Shown here one piece after another: positions 45,080 to 53,276 of a stretch of DNA of 55,966 nt; position 1 is the first letter of the stretch; each line of letters opens with the position of its first letter. Location: positions 1 to 55,966 of the forward strand of contig CAMCUC010000015.1 of NCBI GenBank assembly GCA_945878875.1. Reading direction: 5' to 3'. The DNA is from Rhizobium sp. Q54 (GTDB taxonomy: Bacteria > Pseudomonadota > Alphaproteobacteria > Rhizobiales > Beijerinckiaceae). The translations under genes were made by a program, and so were the position numbers. The notes beneath the pieces are model-generated. The model was not told the origin of the DNA, made no database searches, and saw only the letters and a list, made by a program, of their open reading frames with translations.

Positions 45080-46063
45080 TTAATGAGGCTTCAGCGCTCC
45101 GCGCCGCCGCCCGCGACTTTCCTGCCAGACGACGGCCAGTCCGGCGCAGATGACGATACTGGCGCCAAACAGCGTTTGCCCGGTCGGCACGTCGCTGAAG
45201 GCCAGATAGCCGATGGCAATTGCAAACAGCAGCGACGAATAATCGAACACCGCCAATATCGACGCGTCGGCGTAGCGATAGCCCTGCGTCATGAAAATCT
45301 GGCCGATTCCGCCCAACAGGCCGATAGCGATCAGCGGCGCCCAGTCCATCAGGGAGGGCGTGGTCCAGGCTTGCGAGGCCATCAGCGACGCCAGCGGCCA
45401 ATTCGTTGGCCAGAAGACGGCGGCCGCCAGCACCGCGCCGCTGGCGATGGTCGTGCTGCTCTGGAAATAAAACGTAATCGCGCCGGTATCCTCAGTTTTG
45501 GTGAGGCGGCGCGTCTGCACCATCGCTATGGAGACGAGAAACGCGCCCGCCAAAGCCAGCCCCGCGCCCAGCGCTGAACGGGCGGGCGCATCAGGCGCGG
45601 GCGAGCCCAGATGCTCCCACAGCATCACGACGACGCCCGCAAAGCCCACAGCTACCGCGCCCCAGCGCAGGCCGGTCATGGTCTCACCCAAAAAATACGC
45701 CGCCATCAGCGTGATCATGAGCGGCGCGGCGTACCCCAATGCAGTCGCGTCGGCCAGCGGCAAAAGCGCATAGGACGCGAACATGCAAAACATGCTTCCA
45801 ATGCCCGCCACCGAGCGCACCATGTGGCCGCCAAATCTGCTGGTGCGCAACGCGCGCGGAAAATCGCCGCGCATCACCAGCCAGATCATCACCGGAATCA
45901 ACGCAAAGGCAGAGCGGAAGAACACAACTTCCGATACGCCATAAACGCTGTAGGCTTTGCCCAGAGCCAGCATCAGCGCGAAGAAGAAGGTTGCGGCGAG
46001 CTTCATCCCCACGCCCAGCAACACCGTGGACGGGACAAATGATCGCGTGAGGATGGGCACCAT
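45080..46063 (-). CDS. EamA/DMT-family transporter
   Basis: Ten-helix inner-membrane permease of 327 residues with two EamA repeats (about residues 15-150 and 165-315). Recognisable are EVVFFRSAFALIPV, FASYALLPLADATALGYAAPL and TQGYRYADASILAVFDYSSLLFA. Members export amino acids, metabolites or drugs; the substrate is unknown. It lies 6 bases from the stop of the upstream SDR gene, suggesting a short operon. Confidence 0.88.
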   Translation of the reverse strand: MVPILTRSFVPSTVLLGVGMKLAATFFFALMLALGKAYSVYGVSEVVFFRSAFALIPVMIWLVMRGDFPRALRTSRFGGHMVRSVAGIGSMFCMFASYALLPLADATALGYAAPLMITLMAAYFLGETMTGLRWGAVAVGFAGVVVMLWEHLGSPAPDAPARSALGAGLALAGAFLVSIAMVQTRRLTKTEDTGAITFYFQSSTTIASGAVLAAAVFWPTNWPLASLMASQAWTTPSLMDWAPLIAIGLLGGIGQIFMTQGYRYADASILAVFDYSSLLFAIAIGYLAFSDVPTGQTLFGASIVICAGLAVVWQESRGRRRGALKPH

Positions 46064-46069
46064 ATCTGG

Positions 46070-46849
46070 CTAGAAGGCGCCGGGGAAGGCGCCGCCGTCA
46101 ATCAGGAAGTTTTGCCCGGTCATGTAGCCCGCATGGGCGCTGGCCACGAAAGCACAGAGCTTGCCGAACTCGTCGGGCTGGCCAAAGCGTTTGGCCGGGA
46201 TGCCCTGCTTGCGCTGGTCCTGAAGCTCGTCATAGGAAATGCCGCGCATTTTGGCTTGCGCCGTTCCAGCAGACCGCAGCCGGTCGGTCTCGAACGGGCC
46301 GGGCAGGATGTTGTTGATCGTCACGTTGGAGGCCGCCACGTCGCGCGCAACGCCCGACATGAAGGCCGTGAGACCAGCGCGGGCGCCTGACGACAGATCA
46401 AGCCCGATCAGCGGCATTTTCACGGTCCCGGACGTGATGTTGACGATGCGCCCGAAGCGCCGCTCCACCATGCCGTCGATCACCTTTTGCACCAGCAGGA
46501 TCGGCGTCATCATGTTGGCGTCGAGCCCCTTGATGAGATCGTCGCGCGAGAGCTGGCGGAAATCGCGCGGCGGCGGGCCGGAATTGTTGTTCACGAGAAT
46601 ATCGGGATCGGGACAGGCGGCCAGCAAGGCGGCACGGCCTTCGTCCGTGCCAACGTTAGCGGCGATACCGATCACTCTGGCGCCGGTCGCGTCAGCGATT
46701 TCACGGGCGGTTTGCTCAACGCGGGCGCGGTCTATGCCGTTGACGATCACCTCGCAACCAGCTTCCGCCAACGCCTCTGCGCACGCGCGGCCAAGGCCCC
46801 GGCTTGATGCGCAAACAATCGCCTTGCGGCCTTTGATCCCGAGATCCAT
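46070..46849 (-). CDS. Short-chain dehydrogenase-like protein lacking the usual catalytic pair
   Basis: SDR-fold protein of 259 residues. The nucleotide loop reads CASSRGLGRA instead of TGxxxGxG, NNNSGPP replaces NNAG, and at the active site S140 is kept but Ser153 and Arg157 occupy the Tyr and Lys positions (SSGARAGL). Such beta-ketoacyl-reductase-like SDRs with an imperfect tetrad are a known subgroup whose activity is unclear. GGAG lies before the ATG. It heads a likely operon with the EamA transporter. Confidence 0.85.
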   Translation of the reverse strand: MDLGIKGRKAIVCASSRGLGRACAEALAEAGCEVIVNGIDRARVEQTAREIADATGARVIGIAANVGTDEGRAALLAACPDPDILVNNNSGPPPRDFRQLSRDDLIKGLDANMMTPILLVQKVIDGMVERRFGRIVNITSGTVKMPLIGLDLSSGARAGLTAFMSGVARDVAASNVTINNILPGPFETDRLRSAGTAQAKMRGISYDELQDQRKQGIPAKRFGQPDEFGKLCAFVASAHAGYMTGQNFLIDGGAFPGAF

Positions 46850-46905
46850 GTGCAGCTCCTGTCTTGTGAGCGCACCATACAGAGGCGCGCTCGCGGAGCA
46901 AATCG

Positions 46906-47787
46906 TCAGGCGAACAATTTAGCGCGCGTGGCTGCGTCCATCGCTTCAAGATGTGCAAAGGCCTTCGCGTCGATGGGGATCGGACCGAAGGAGTCACACT
47001 GCCCGCGCGGCGCTGGCGGCGAAGACGCCCTGGGTGCGAGCGCAGGCGCCGGCGGCACGTAAGGAAGCGCCGGCGGCACGTGAGGAAGCGCCGGGGCGCG
47101 GTCCGCCACGCGCGGCGCAATTGCTGCGGTTCTCCAAGAGCTGGCGACCGGGCCGATTGGAGCAGACGAGCGCACTTCTGGTTTGCGCGCCTCAGGTTTG
47201 GAACCCGCCGCGTCCGCGAGGGGCTGGGTCGCCAGCAAAGCCTGTTCCAGTGTCTCGGCGAGCGAGCGGGCGGGCGATTGCGCGGCAGCTTTAGCCGCTG
47301 GCACGATCATCGGCGCAGGCCGTGGCGCGGGGGTCGGCGCATCGAGCGCCCCGCCGGCGCGCAGGGCCGAAAGCACAGGCAAAGCCGCGCCCTGCTCGGC
47401 AGGCGCAAGAGCAGGAACATGGGCAGGAACATGGGCAGGAGAAGAAGCAAGCGCAGCGCTGGAAGGCGCTGGCGGCGCAGAAATCGACGGCGTGAAGTTC
47501 GCGCCGCCGGAGCGCTCGGGCTGCCGCTGGCGTATCTCTGGCTGGCGCATCTCGGGCTGGGGCATCTGCGTTTGCCGGGTTTGTGCGTCCGCCGTAAGCA
47601 TCCGCTCGATGCGCGTGAGCGTGGCGATGATGCGCTCGTTATCCCTGTTCTGGGCGCGGCGAACGTATTCGTCCAGAAACCAGCGCCCGCGCGCGGTGCC
47701 TGCAACCGCCGCCTCGATGGAGGCGAATTCGTCGTGAGCGTCGTGAGGGTCTGTGGGTAAACGTTGAGCCATGCTCATGTCGATCAT
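46906..47787 (-). CDS. Proline/alanine-rich protein with a conserved N-terminal motif
   Basis: Protein of 293 residues, function unknown. Residues 20-68 form a helical motif (ASIEAAVAGTARGRWFLDEY ... RIIATLTRIERML) that I recall at the N-terminus of several uncharacterised alphaproteobacterial proteins. A Pro/Ala/Gln-rich, probably disordered region fills 70-265, and a short tail follows (FGPIPIDAKAFAHLEAMDAA). This bipartite form (helix, linker, end motif) resembles adaptor or scaffold proteins. Start uncertain: ATG codons at 47787, 47778 and 47772. Confidence 0.7.
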   Translation of the reverse strand: MIDMSMAQRLPTDPHDAHDEFASIEAAVAGTARGRWFLDEYVRRAQNRDNERIIATLTRIERMLTADAQTRQTQMPQPEMRQPEIRQRQPERSGGANFTPSISAPPAPSSAALASSPAHVPAHVPALAPAEQGAALPVLSALRAGGALDAPTPAPRPAPMIVPAAKAAAQSPARSLAETLEQALLATQPLADAAGSKPEARKPEVRSSAPIGPVASSWRTAAIAPRVADRAPALPHVPPALPYVPPAPALAPRASSPPAPRGQCDSFGPIPIDAKAFAHLEAMDAATRAKLFA

Positions 47788-47866
47788 TCCGTACCGCAGC
47801 CGCGAATCAGCTTCACCCAGACTTTTTCAGCCTGCGCGACGGAATGCAACAAGGTTTAGCTCAAGA

Positions 47867-48784
47867 TCAGCGTTTTGGGTTTTGCGGCCCCTCGCGCGGC
47901 GGCAGCGACAGTAAATAATCGGCGATAGCGAGCCGGTCATCCCGGCTCAATTGCGCCATATTACGAACCACGCTCGTCATCGAACCGCCAACGGAATCGC
48001 CTTCGGGCGTCATCCCCAAATCGAGCAATTGCTCGATATCCCCGCGCGTCCAGCCCTTCATGCCATGCGGCGTGATGTTGGGAACCCAGCCCTTCCCTTC
48101 AGGATCAGGCCCGCCCGCATGGCGTTGCGCAGCCACGATTCCGCCGAGCGCGTTTCGCGGCGAATGGCATTCGGCGCAATGGCCCAAAACCTCGACGAGA
48201 TAGCGCCCTCTGTTCCACGAGGCCGGCCTTCCCGAATCATCACGCAGCGGCGCGGGAACTGGCGCATAGAGCGCTTTCCAGACGCCAAGCGTGCGGCGAA
48301 TGTTGAATGGAAAGCCCAATTCATGCTCGCGCGCCCGTCCCTCAACGGGTGGCGTGGTGCGCAAAAACGCCATCAAATCGCGCGCGTCCTCAAGCTTGAC
48401 GCCCGAATAGCTGGCATAGGGAAAGGAGGGGTAATAATGCGTGCCGTCCGGCGCGACACCAGCCAGCATTGCATTGGCTAAATCGGCTGTGCGCCAGCGT
48501 CCGATGCCATCATCGGGATGCGAGGAAATGTTGGGCGCGTAGAAAGAGCCGAACGGCGATTTCAACTCCAGCCCGCCGCCCAGCAGCAAACGATTATCCT
48601 GCCCCGGCGTGGCGTGGCACGAGGCGCAGCCGCCCGCATAAAACACGATGCGCCCGCGCTCAATATCACCCCCCTGCTCCAGCGCCGGATCGTTCGCCAC
48701 AGCGCGACGCGGCGCCGTGAGCGCAAAGAAGGCCGCAAGCCCGCCAACGAGAAGAACAAGCGCCGCAACGATGAACTTGCGCAT
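47867..48784 (-). CDS. Membrane-anchored dihaem cytochrome c
   Basis: Protein of 305 residues with an N-terminal anchor or uncleaved signal helix (about 5-24) and two cytochrome c domains. Haem sites are C53-A-S-C56-H57 and C203-A-E-C206-H207. The FYAPNISSHPDDGIGRW and GWVPNITPHGMKGW stretches match the cytochrome subunit of alcohol/aldehyde or gluconate dehydrogenase complexes. No dehydrogenase subunit is adjacent; it may serve another electron donor. Confidence 0.88.
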   Translation of the reverse strand: MRKFIVAALVLLVGGLAAFFALTAPRRAVANDPALEQGGDIERGRIVFYAGGCASCHATPGQDNRLLLGGGLELKSPFGSFYAPNISSHPDDGIGRWRTADLANAMLAGVAPDGTHYYPSFPYASYSGVKLEDARDLMAFLRTTPPVEGRAREHELGFPFNIRRTLGVWKALYAPVPAPLRDDSGRPASWNRGRYLVEVLGHCAECHSPRNALGGIVAAQRHAGGPDPEGKGWVPNITPHGMKGWTRGDIEQLLDLGMTPEGDSVGGSMTSVVRNMAQLSRDDRLAIADYLLSLPPREGPQNPKR

Positions 48785-48819
48785 GAGAAGCTTTCTTTAA
48801 TCAGGACGCCGCGTCCTTT

Positions 48820-48950
48820 CCTTCTCCCCTTACGGGAGAGGGTGCGCCTTGCGTCAGCAAGGGGCGGATGAGGGGTTCCTGATCGCCAGAAAGATACTCC
48901 TCATCCGTCGCGCTTCGCGCGCCACCTTCTCCCGCAAGGGGAGAAGGAAG
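48820..48950. repeat. Dispersed intergenic repeat, family B, copy 3 (paired)
   Basis: Left half CCTTCTCCCCTTACGGGAGA ... GGCGGATGAGGGG, right half CTCATCCGTCGCGCTTCGCG ... CCCGCAAGGGGAGAAGGAAG. It occupies the gap between the dihaem cytochrome and cytochrome c' genes. Confidence 0.85.
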
Positions 48951-48957
48951 AACATCC

Positions 48958-49410
48958 CTACCGGCGCCCGCGATAGTCGCGGTGGCAATCGCCGCAGCCG
49001 CGCAGAATGTCGGGATAGCTCGCCTTAAAGCTGGCCTCGTCCGTGATCTTGCTCAGGCCGCTTGTTGCATCGCTTTCCAGCTTGGCGAGCTTGGCGTTGA
49101 AATCCGCCTTGTTCTCCCAGATTTTTGGCAGGGCCACCGTATCGCCACCCGATTTCGAATTATCCGGGTACAGCGCAAGCGAAGCCTTGCCCGCAGCTTG
49201 CATGGCCTTCAACGCAGTCTGCACGGCCGCCAGATCAAACGGCTGCTCGCCCTTGAGCATGGCGGCGGGCGCGCGACCCGTGTCGCCGATGGCCTTCATC
49301 AACGCCTTGCGCTGCGCGATCGGATCGTTCTGCGCGACGACGGCGCCGGCGCTGAACGCGAGGACAAAACCAATAGCGCAAAGCGCCAAAATCGTACGAA
49401 TTTTCTTCAT
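48958..49410 (-). CDS. Cytochrome c' (c556-like)
   Basis: Secreted four-helix-bundle cytochrome of 150 residues. A signal peptide ends near AVVAQ (residue 27). The C-terminal haem motif C139-G-D-C142-H143 followed by RDYR is typical of the class II family. Members bind NO or transfer electrons. The start at 49410 gives a clean signal peptide; the longer frame upstream is rejected. Confidence 0.9.
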   Translation of the reverse strand: MKKIRTILALCAIGFVLAFSAGAVVAQNDPIAQRKALMKAIGDTGRAPAAMLKGEQPFDLAAVQTALKAMQAAGKASLALYPDNSKSGGDTVALPKIWENKADFNAKLAKLESDATSGLSKITDEASFKASYPDILRGCGDCHRDYRGRR

Positions 49411-49510
49411 TGCGTCACCATCTCCCCGGCGGCAAGCGTAGCATGACCCAGAGCTTACGAAACTTTGCGCGGGCAGCAAACCGGCGCCGCGTTGCTTATG
49501 CGAAAAACCG

Positions 49511-49837
49511 CTATTCGACAGGCTCGCCCGCACCTACCCAGTCCAGCATGCCGCCGCCAAAATGGGCGCGCACGTCCTCGCGGCCAAACTTTTGCGCCGC
49601 ATCCAGCGCATCAATCGAGCGCCGACCCGAGCGACAATGCAGCACCACGCGCTTGCCGGGCGCAGCGGGAGGCAGAGCGGCGGGATCAAAGATCGACAAC
49701 GGATTGAAAAGCGCGCCGGGAATGTGGCCCGCATCCCATTCGATCTGTTCGCGCACGTCCACCAGCAAAATAGAGCCGTCCGCGAGGCCCTTCTTCAAAT
49801 CCGCAAGGCTGACGTCCTCGACGATGGGTCCACTCAT
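49511..49837 (-). CDS. Single-domain rhodanese-like protein
   Basis: Cytoplasmic sulfurtransferase-fold protein of 108 residues. LLVDVREQIEWDAGHIPGA is the rhodanese CH2-like motif A, and the active-site loop is HCRSGRRS with C68. It may transfer sulfur or act as a GlpE-type thiosulfate sulfurtransferase; substrates unknown. The start at 49837 begins the fold (MSGPIVEDVS). Confidence 0.9.
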   Translation of the reverse strand: MSGPIVEDVSLADLKKGLADGSILLVDVREQIEWDAGHIPGALFNPLSIFDPAALPPAAPGKRVVLHCRSGRRSIDALDAAQKFGREDVRAHFGGGMLDWVGAGEPVE

Positions 49838-49902
49838 TTTGTAGGCTCCGGTTGTGTTGCAAAACCCTTGTAGCAAAGCGCAGCGCAGGCGCAAAGCTGG
49901 CC

Positions 49903-51162
49903 CTACAAAATAAGGATCGCGCGAAAATCATTGACGTTGGTGAGCGTGGCGCCAGTCGTCACGCAATCGCCCAAAGCCTCGAACAGCCCGCCGGAATTAT
50001 TCTGCTCCAGCATTGCCTCTGGATCGAGACCGGCTGCACGGGCGCGCGCCAAAGTGTCCGGCGTTGTCATAGCGCCCGCATGTTCGCTCATCCCGTCGAT
50101 GCCGTCAGTGTCCGCCGCCAACGCGTACACGCCAGGTGCGCCTTCAAGCGCGAGCGCCAACGCCAGCAGATATTCGCTGTTACGCCCGCCGCGCGCGTTC
50201 GCATTATCGGGTGCGCGCATCGTCACGCTGGTCTCGCCGCCTGACAGAAACACGCACGGGCGCTGGCCTTCTTGTAATCTGCGCAACGCCAGCAGCCCAT
50301 GCTGGCGCCCAATGTCGCGCGCCTCGCCTTCAATTGCATCGCCCAGAATGATCGGCGTAACACCAGCCCCATGCGCGCATATGGCGCCCGCCTCAAGCGA
50401 CATTTGCGCAGCGGCGATGACCTTTATAACGCTCGCATCAAGACGCGGATCACCGGGCTTTGGTGTCTCGTCCTGCGCCAGCTCCAGATGTTCGATCACG
50501 GCGCACGGCTCTTCGATGCCGTATTTGCGCAGGATTTCGCGCGCCTGCTGAAAGGTTGACGAATCGCCTACTGTCGGGCCTGACGCAACTATTGCAGGAT
50601 CGTCGCCGGGCACGTCCGAAATGATGAGGGTCAGCAATTTCGCTGGAGATGCCGCTGCTGCAAGCCGCCCGCCCTTGATGGCGGATAAATGTTTGCGCAC
50701 GATGTTCATGGCGCTGATCGGCGCGCCGCTGCGCAGCAACGCTGAATTAATCGCCTGCTTGTGCGCTAATGTAAGCCCCGGCGCGGGCAGGCTGAGCAGC
50801 GCCGAGCCGCCGCCAGATATCAGGCACAGGCCCAGATCGTCTGGCCCCAGCGTCCGGGCAAGTTCAAGAACCCGCTGCGCCCCAGCCTCTCCAGCAGCAT
50901 CCGGCTTTGGGTGCGCAGCTTCGATGATCTCGATGTATTTGCAGGAAACCGCATGGCCGTAGCGCGTGACGACCAAGCCCTCAAGCGGGGCACCATAACA
51001 ATCTTCGACCACGCGCGCCATGCTTGCCGACGCCTTGCCTGCCCCCAGCACGACCAGCCGGCCCTTGGGGCGCGGCGGCAGATGCTGCGGCACAATGGCC
51101 GAAGGGTCCGCCGCCGCTATGGCGCAATTAAAAAGCTGCTTCAAAAATGCGCGATGATCCAT
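49903..51162 (-). CDS. Glycerate 2-kinase / hydroxypyruvate reductase-annotated MOFRL protein
   Basis: Enzyme of 419 residues of the GckA/TtuD family (often misnamed hydroxypyruvate reductase), which phosphorylates glycerate to 2-phosphoglycerate. The N-terminal domain has VLGAGKASASMA and LISGGGSALL; the C-terminal MOFRL domain has FLSGGETSVTM, NARGGRNSEYLLALAL and AADTDGIDG. The start at 51162 (MDHRAFLKQLF) follows GGGA and is the usual family start. It lies downstream of the gentisate dioxygenase gene on the same strand (59 bases), perhaps cotranscribed. Confidence 0.9.
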   Translation of the reverse strand: MDHRAFLKQLFNCAIAAADPSAIVPQHLPPRPKGRLVVLGAGKASASMARVVEDCYGAPLEGLVVTRYGHAVSCKYIEIIEAAHPKPDAAGEAGAQRVLELARTLGPDDLGLCLISGGGSALLSLPAPGLTLAHKQAINSALLRSGAPISAMNIVRKHLSAIKGGRLAAAASPAKLLTLIISDVPGDDPAIVASGPTVGDSSTFQQAREILRKYGIEEPCAVIEHLELAQDETPKPGDPRLDASVIKVIAAAQMSLEAGAICAHGAGVTPIILGDAIEGEARDIGRQHGLLALRRLQEGQRPCVFLSGGETSVTMRAPDNANARGGRNSEYLLALALALEGAPGVYALAADTDGIDGMSEHAGAMTTPDTLARARAAGLDPEAMLEQNNSGGLFEALGDCVTTGATLTNVNDFRAILIL

Positions 51163-51221
51163 GGCGAGAATCCCTCTGGCCGAACGCACGCAACAGCTTG
51201 ACGCAAAAAGTTACCCGTTAA

Positions 51222-52268
51222 CTATCTGCGCTCTTCCCGATAGATCGCCAGCTTTTCCTGCGCGCTGCGATCCGAGAACGTAAAGAACACCGCGTCTTTT
51301 GAAGCGCGCACTTTCCGCCAGACCCAGCTTGGCAAAGCTACCACGTCGCCCTCTCCTGCCGTGAAGGATTTATCGCCCGCCTCGACGTGCAATTCGCCTT
51401 CCAGCATCACAATGGTTTGACCATCGGTGCAGCGCAGTTGGCGCGTTTCAAAGCCCTTGGGCAAATGCGTCAACCACGCCGCGATCAGCGGCATCGGCCA
51501 GCCGCCATCGAGAGGATTGACATAGCGCAGCGCATAACCCAAATGCGGATCGATGCTCTCGGAAGCGGCTACCGCCATCAAAGCGTCGCGGCTGGCTTTA
51601 TATTTATAATTGAAAATAGGCGTCGTGGCGCCAAACGGGGAAGGCGTATTGAAGGGCCGCATGTTGGAGCCCCAGCGCGCCTGCGATTCGCCGATTTGTC
51701 TGGCCTGCAGCTGCATCTTGTCGTTCGAATGTTCGCTGAATGCGGTCTCGAAGAAGTTGATGATGTGCAGATCAAGGCCGTCGATCCAGATCACGGGCTT
51801 GTCATTTTCCTGCCCATGATCGTGCCACGCCCAGTTCGGCGTGATGACGAAATCGCCGCGCTCCATCAGCGTGCGCTCGCCAGCCACAGCGGTATAGCCC
51901 ATATTGCCTTCCAGCACGAGACGCAGCGCGGAAGCCGTATGGCGATGCGCGGCGGCGATCTCGCCGGGCAGAATGAGCTGCATGCCCGAGTACATGGTGG
52001 CGGTGATGCGCGATCCGCCCGGCATGGAGGGGTTTTCAAACACCAGCACGCGGCGCTCCGCTTCTTCGGCGGTCAGCAATGCGCCCGCTTCCATCAGTAG
52101 CGCGCGGCATTCGTCGAAGCGCCATACGTGCGGCGTGAACTTGCTCTTTGGTTCTACGGGCACAAGGCCTTTCAGCGCTTCCCACAAGGGAGAAAGATGC
52201 TTGGGCGCGATCTTGTCGTAGAACGCCTGGCGCTCCTTTGAGGGGCCAGCGGCAATTGTGGTTTGCAT
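51222..52268 (-). CDS. Gentisate 1,2-dioxygenase
   Basis: Bicupin ring-cleavage enzyme of 348 residues that converts gentisate (2,5-dihydroxybenzoate) to maleylpyruvate with Fe(II). The N-terminal cupin has AAHRHTASALRLVLEG with metal-ligand histidines and the conserved WAWHDHG; the second cupin spans about 250-335 (LRCTDGQTIVMLEGELHVEAG). Family stretches such as NMRPFNTPSP and LGYALRYVNPLDGG support the call over a salicylate dioxygenase, though the two are close. Maleylpyruvate isomerase and fumarylpyruvate hydrolase are not in this window. Confidence 0.9.
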   Translation of the reverse strand: MQTTIAAGPSKERQAFYDKIAPKHLSPLWEALKGLVPVEPKSKFTPHVWRFDECRALLMEAGALLTAEEAERRVLVFENPSMPGGSRITATMYSGMQLILPGEIAAAHRHTASALRLVLEGNMGYTAVAGERTLMERGDFVITPNWAWHDHGQENDKPVIWIDGLDLHIINFFETAFSEHSNDKMQLQARQIGESQARWGSNMRPFNTPSPFGATTPIFNYKYKASRDALMAVAASESIDPHLGYALRYVNPLDGGWPMPLIAAWLTHLPKGFETRQLRCTDGQTIVMLEGELHVEAGDKSFTAGEGDVVALPSWVWRKVRASKDAVFFTFSDRSAQEKLAIYREERR

Positions 52269-52304
52269 GATCTGCTCCTGTGAAACTGTATCTTGAGCTG
52301 CCGC

Positions 52305-53081
52305 TCAAACTTTGCCTTCAGCGCGCAGGCGCCACATGTTCCAGGCGCGCGGTACCTGTCCGTCAATCGTGCGCGTGGCCGTGCGCGTTTCCGCCTCGGT
52401 CAGCGAAACCACGGGGCCTATGCGCGAGGCTTCCGACAAAACGCGCGCGTTCTGCTCAGTGTAAACAGCTCGAAAAACGGCCTGTTTCACACTGTTACCC
52501 ACCACAGTCGAGCCATGGCCGCGCATCAGGCACACGCTCTGGTCGCCAAGACGTTTTGCGAGCGCTGCGCCCAACGCGCGATTGCTGATGAGAAGATCAT
52601 TATCATCCCCAGCGGTTTCTCGAATTTCGAACACCGGCGCGCATACTCCGATGAACGACCCCATGTGCGTGACCGCGCGGAATGGAACCGACGGGACAAG
52701 GCCAAACGGCAACACCGCCATCGAATGAGAGTGCACAACGGACATGACGTCTGGCCGCGCACGATAGATCTCCGAATGGATAAAGCGTTCGAGATAAACC
52801 GCGCGCCCTGCCGCGTTGACCGGCTCGCCGTCGTCGCCAAATTCGATGACGTCAGCCTCCGTGACAAGCGCCGGCGCCATGTTGCGCGCGAGCAAAAAGC
52901 GCTTTGGATCTTTATCATGACGCACGCTCACATGGCCGAAAGCATCGACCACGGATTCACGAAACAAAATACGATTGGCGATCACAAGATCTGCGATCAA
53001 ATCAGGGTTGGCGGCAGGTCCGGGCGCATGCTTGTCAAGCGCCGGAGCGGCGACGCTGGAACCATCTTCTGCCGTGCACAT
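52305..53081 (-). CDS. Class II aldolase/adducin-family protein, possible aromatic acid decarboxylase
   Basis: Zinc-dependent class II aldolase-fold protein of 258 residues. Candidate catalytic and metal residues are E104 (HSEIY), H117 and H119 (VVHSHS) and H189 (RGHG). Beyond sugar aldolases, this fold includes decarboxylases of dihydroxyphthalate-type ring acids, and the neighbouring gentisate dioxygenase suggests a similar role here. ATG at 53081 lies 8 bases after GGGGAGG. First gene of the leftward operon from the divergent promoter. Confidence 0.85.
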   Translation of the reverse strand: MCTAEDGSSVAAPALDKHAPGPAANPDLIADLVIANRILFRESVVDAFGHVSVRHDKDPKRFLLARNMAPALVTEADVIEFGDDGEPVNAAGRAVYLERFIHSEIYRARPDVMSVVHSHSMAVLPFGLVPSVPFRAVTHMGSFIGVCAPVFEIRETAGDDNDLLISNRALGAALAKRLGDQSVCLMRGHGSTVVGNSVKQAVFRAVYTEQNARVLSEASRIGPVVSLTEAETRTATRTIDGQVPRAWNMWRLRAEGKV

Positions 53082-53116
53082 GCGCGAAACCTCCCCTGAA
53101 GACTTGTAGGCGCTCA

Positions 53117-53146
53117 ACAATAAGTCGGCCGCTCCATGCGTGTCAA
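53117..53146 (-). promoter_or_regulatory. Putative leftward promoter of the aldolase-dioxygenase operon
   Basis: On the minus strand, TTGACA (53146-53141) is followed 18 bases later by TATTGT (53122-53117). The -35 hexamer is the left arm of the palindrome below, so regulator binding would block it. Confidence 0.45.
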
Positions 53147-53178
53147 TATTCTCACTTTATGAGAATGAGATTTGACAC
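53140..53178. promoter_or_regulatory. Nested palindromic operator in the divergent promoter, likely IclR-type
   Basis: Inner arms ATTCTCA (53148-53154) and TGAGAAT (53160-53166) and outer arms GTGTCAA (53140-53146) and TTGACAC (53172-53178) are both perfect inverted repeats, though not concentric (centres about 53157 and 53159). The IclR regulator gene next door makes it the likely binder. Confidence 0.65.
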
Positions 53179-53200
53179 TCCTAGCGCTGGCTATTAAAAT
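53172..53200 (+). promoter_or_regulatory. Rightward sigma-70-type promoter of the iclR-monooxygenase operon
   Basis: TTGACA (53172-53177), 17-base spacer, TAAAAT (53195-53200). The -35 coincides with the right outer arm of the palindrome. It would give a leader of about 70 bases before the IclR gene at 53277. Confidence 0.65.
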
Positions 53201-53276
53201 AAAGCTGATTTCGTCGCCCCTGTCGCCCCTATTGTGCGGCGTAGCGAACCGCGCGAGGGCTTGGGAGGGCATCTAA

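Noticed and set aside
45083-46050. Long plus-strand frames opposite the EamA transporter
   Set aside because: Arg/Gln/His-rich antisense of a clear membrane protein.
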